In this document: one piece after another, positions 62,266-64,000 of the stretch
Position numbering within the stretch: position 1 is the stretch's first letter
How the letters are laid out: every line of letters starts with the position of its first letter
Assembly (NCBI RefSeq): GCF_011250515.1
Contig: NZ_JAANOP010000005.1
Location: 64,877 to 128,876 of the forward strand
Direction of reading: 5' to 3'
DNA from: Aquirufa ecclesiirivi
GTDB lineage: Bacteria > Bacteroidota > Bacteroidia > Cytophagales > Spirosomataceae
Length of the DNA: 64,000 bases
Made by a program: the position numbers and the translations under genes
The notes under the pieces: generated by a model
Seen by the model: the letters and a program-made list of their open reading frames with translations, nothing else
Told to the model about the DNA's origin: nothing
Databases searched by the model: none

Positions 62266-62904
62266 GTTTTCCTGAACCTTATTCTTATCCATGGTATCCA
62301 TCGTACCAAATACATAATCCCAAATAGGTGAAGAAACACCAAACACTGCATTCCCATCTTTATAATGGTGAACAGCATGGTTTACCCAAAGCATTTTAAA
62401 ATAATTTTTGGGAGGAGGATAGGCATGAACACAATAATGCACCAATAAATAGGAAGCATATCCCCAGATAAAGCCCGGAAAAAACGCAAATGCATAATTG
62501 TTGAGCGCAAAATAAGACATGGAAAAGAGCATACCTACCACTAGGATCGCTATGATTGGAGGCATGGCTAAGCGTGTCTTATCTTTAGGATACTCATGAT
62601 GAACACCATGTGCGATATACTGAAATTTGGACCTAGCCTCCGTTGTTGGTTCTATGTGGTAAATACTGCGATGCACCCAGTATTCGATGAAAGTAAATCC
62701 AAAAAATCCCACTAAAAATAGGCTTAAAATAACCATATTATCCAATACCGCATACGTAAAGGCAAAATATAATAGCACCATGCCTGTTAAGAAAAATAGG
62801 CTAACAGGAATAGCTATGTGTGTTCTTGACAATTTCTCCAAAATTGGATTTTCAAATAATTGCTTAGAACCCGAATGTTTGGGACGTATGTTTTGTTTTT
62901 CCAT
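62260..62904 (-). CDS. Fatty acid hydroxylase / sterol desaturase family protein
   Basis: 214-residue membrane di-iron enzyme. Four hydrophobic segments and the His clusters EYWVHRSIYH, AHGVHHEYPKD, HYCVHAYPP and NHAVHHYKDG. It most resembles fatty acid 2-hydroxylases, which in Bacteroidota act on sphingolipid or ornithine-lipid acyl chains. Substrate unproven. Preceded by a good promoter that lies in the 3' end of bshA. Confidence 0.86.
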   Translation of the reverse strand: MEKQNIRPKHSGSKQLFENPILEKLSRTHIAIPVSLFFLTGMVLLYFAFTYAVLDNMVILSLFLVGFFGFTFIEYWVHRSIYHIEPTTEARSKFQYIAHGVHHEYPKDKTRLAMPPIIAILVVGMLFSMSYFALNNYAFAFFPGFIWGYASYLLVHYCVHAYPPPKNYFKMLWVNHAVHHYKDGNAVFGVSSPIWDYVFGTMDTMDKNKVQENL

Positions 62905-62963
62905 ATCTCGAATTTTTAGGAAAAAATCGGAATTGAATTGATAGTAGACTTAGGCTTTACACG

Positions 62964-62994
62964 CAAAATTAACAGAAACTATTCGCTATCCAAA
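62964..62994 (-). promoter_or_regulatory. Bacteroidota-type promoter of the fatty acid hydroxylase gene
   Basis: On the minus strand TTTG (62994-62991), 19 bases, then TAATTTTG (62971-62964): a full consensus match. The -33 element lies inside the last codons of bshA. It predicts a leader of about 55 bases. Confidence 0.68.
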
Positions 62995-64000
62995 AGATTC
63001 TGAGTAGGGAATTTCCAACTTTGGCTAATAACCCTTTGATAATAGCTTTCGTAGATTGGAAGTATTTTCTCTATATCAAATAACTTGGCTCTCTCTAAAG
63101 AATTCTTCTTCATTTGGGTCAACAAAGCTTCGTCTGAAAGTAGTTTAATGGTATTTTTGGCCATATCATCGATATCGCCTATTTCACTTACATAGCCTGT
63201 TTCGCCATGTATATTCACTTCTGTAATACCGCCCGCGTTGGATGAAATTACTGGAACTTCACATGCCATGGCTTCTAATGCGGCTAATCCAAAGCTCTCT
63301 TTTTCGGAGGTTAAAAAGAATACATCTGCTAAGGAAAGGGCCTCTTCAATGGTATCCAATTTTCCTAAAAATCGGACATCCCCTTGTACTCCTAAATCAC
63401 GGCACAAGGCTTCAATCGCCGACCGTTCTGGACCATCACCTACCAATAATAATTTGGAAGGAATTACTTTTCTGACTTTTTCAAATACATGAATGATGTC
63501 TTCTATTCTTTTTACTTTCCGGAAATTGGAGGTATGCATCAATAGCTTTTCACCATGTGGACAAATCGCTATCTTGAAATGTTCCTTGGCTTGTTTTTTA
63601 AAGCGCTTGAGGTCAATGAAATTTGGAATAACTTCAATCGCACTTAAAATTTCAAATTCCGCATAGGTATCATTCCTTAGACTTTCTGACACCGCAGTAA
63701 CTCCGTCCGACTCATTGATAGAAAAAGTAACAACGGGTTCAAAAGAAGGATCTCTACCTACGAGCGTAATATCAGTACCATGCAAGGTCGTAATTACAGG
63801 AACGTGGATTCCTTTGTATTTTAATATTTGTTTCGCTAAATATGCTGCCGATGCATGCGGAATGGCATAATGCACATGCAATAAATCCAGTTTTTCATTG
63901 ATGGTAACATCCACCATTTTACTAGCCAATGCCGACTCATAAGGTAAGTACTGAAACAAGGGATAGGAAGCTACACTTACCTCATGGTAGAAAATATTCT
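62979..64000 (-). CDS. bshA: N-acetyl-alpha-D-glucosaminyl L-malate synthase, 5' end beyond window
   Basis: First enzyme of bacillithiol synthesis: joins UDP-GlcNAc and L-malate. About 340 residues are visible, from FYHEVSVASYPLFQY at the window edge; the start codon lies outside. A GT4 fold is shown by HVHYAIPHASAAYLA, TTLHGTDITLVGRDPSF, LMHTSNFRKVKR, LLLVGDGPE, and the nucleotide-sugar site EKESFGLAALEAMAC. The family is about 375-380 residues. It implies the cell makes bacillithiol as a thiol buffer. Other bsh genes are not in the window. Confidence 0.95.
   Translation of the reverse strand, partial: NIFYHEVSVASYPLFQYLPYESALASKMVDVTINEKLDLLHVHYAIPHASAAYLAKQILKYKGIHVPVITTLHGTDITLVGRDPSFEPVVTFSINESDGVTAVSESLRNDTYAEFEILSAIEVIPNFIDLKRFKKQAKEHFKIAICPHGEKLLMHTSNFRKVKRIEDIIHVFEKVRKVIPSKLLLVGDGPERSAIEALCRDLGVQGDVRFLGKLDTIEEALSLADVFFLTSEKESFGLAALEAMACEVPVISSNAGGITEVNIHGETGYVSEIGDIDDMAKNTIKLLSDEALLTQMKKNSLERAKLFDIEKILPIYESYYQRVISQSWKFPTQNLLDSE

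Overview
The window reads as chromosome of a member of the Bacteroidota, most likely order Cytophagales; the genus cannot be fixed from sequence alone. Signs are Bacteroidota -7 promoter boxes of the form TAnnTTTG (three with a matching TTTG 18-19 bases upstream), almost no Shine-Dalgarno sequences, several TTG starts, a type IX secretion type A sorting tail (26294-28429), a gliding-motility/CHU_C type B tail (58257-58991), a BatA-domain protein, a DUF1573 lipoprotein-like protein, a bacillithiol gene (bshA), and the small coiled-coil/zapA/rny gene order. The DNA is AT-rich and densely coded on both strands; apart from the repeat array there is no gene-free stretch over about 250 bases.

Layout. 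1-3279: the 3' part of nuoI with an unusual repeat tail, overlapped by a fused alpha/beta E1 2-oxoacid dehydrogenase. 3444-9542: DUF1573 protein, a secreted propeller/cytochrome c protein paired with a secreted DUF1080 protein, and a divergent LytS/LytT-type two-component pair. 9632-13966: a flippase, then coiled-coil protein, zapA, rny, and a GNAT acetyltransferase. 14164-15247: an IS200-like HUH transposase of the RAYT type followed by eight tandem 94-base units, each with a perfect 22-base palindrome; the array ends in the bioB terminator. 15271-26225: bioB, sppA, ppa, def-pheT, a small membrane protein, ffh, purU and icd. 26294-38462: a secreted SGNH esterase, rpsF-rpsR-rplI, a coiled-coil membrane protein, yggS, BatA-like protein, greA, fmt, and a purK-purE-LysM-M15 peptidase operon. 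38556-48001: DUF6580 protein, an amidohydrolase, and a partial division/cell-wall cluster rsmH-ftsL-ftsI-murE-mraY joined to aroA. 48126-64000: thioredoxin-like protein, PAP2 phosphatase, nhaA, aminotransferase, ABC exporter, three glycosyltransferases, nuoB-nuoC, CHU_C protein, recG, yqgE, folK, a fatty acid hydroxylase and the 3' part of bshA.

How the genes work together. Most of the window is housekeeping: translation (rpsF/rpsR/rplI, pheT, def, fmt, ffh), purine and folate metabolism (purE, purK, purU, folK), envelope growth (mraY, murE, ftsI, ftsL, rsmH, LysM, M15) and respiration (nuoI, nuoB, nuoC). The complex I genes are scattered over at least 57 kb and the dcw cluster stops after mraY, so this genome has rearranged operons that are usually compact. 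The most unusual structure is the transposase/palindrome array at 14.1-15.25 kb, where the last residues of the transposase are themselves encoded by the first repeat unit. A perfect 44-base palindrome at 22020-22063 is the second unexplained element.
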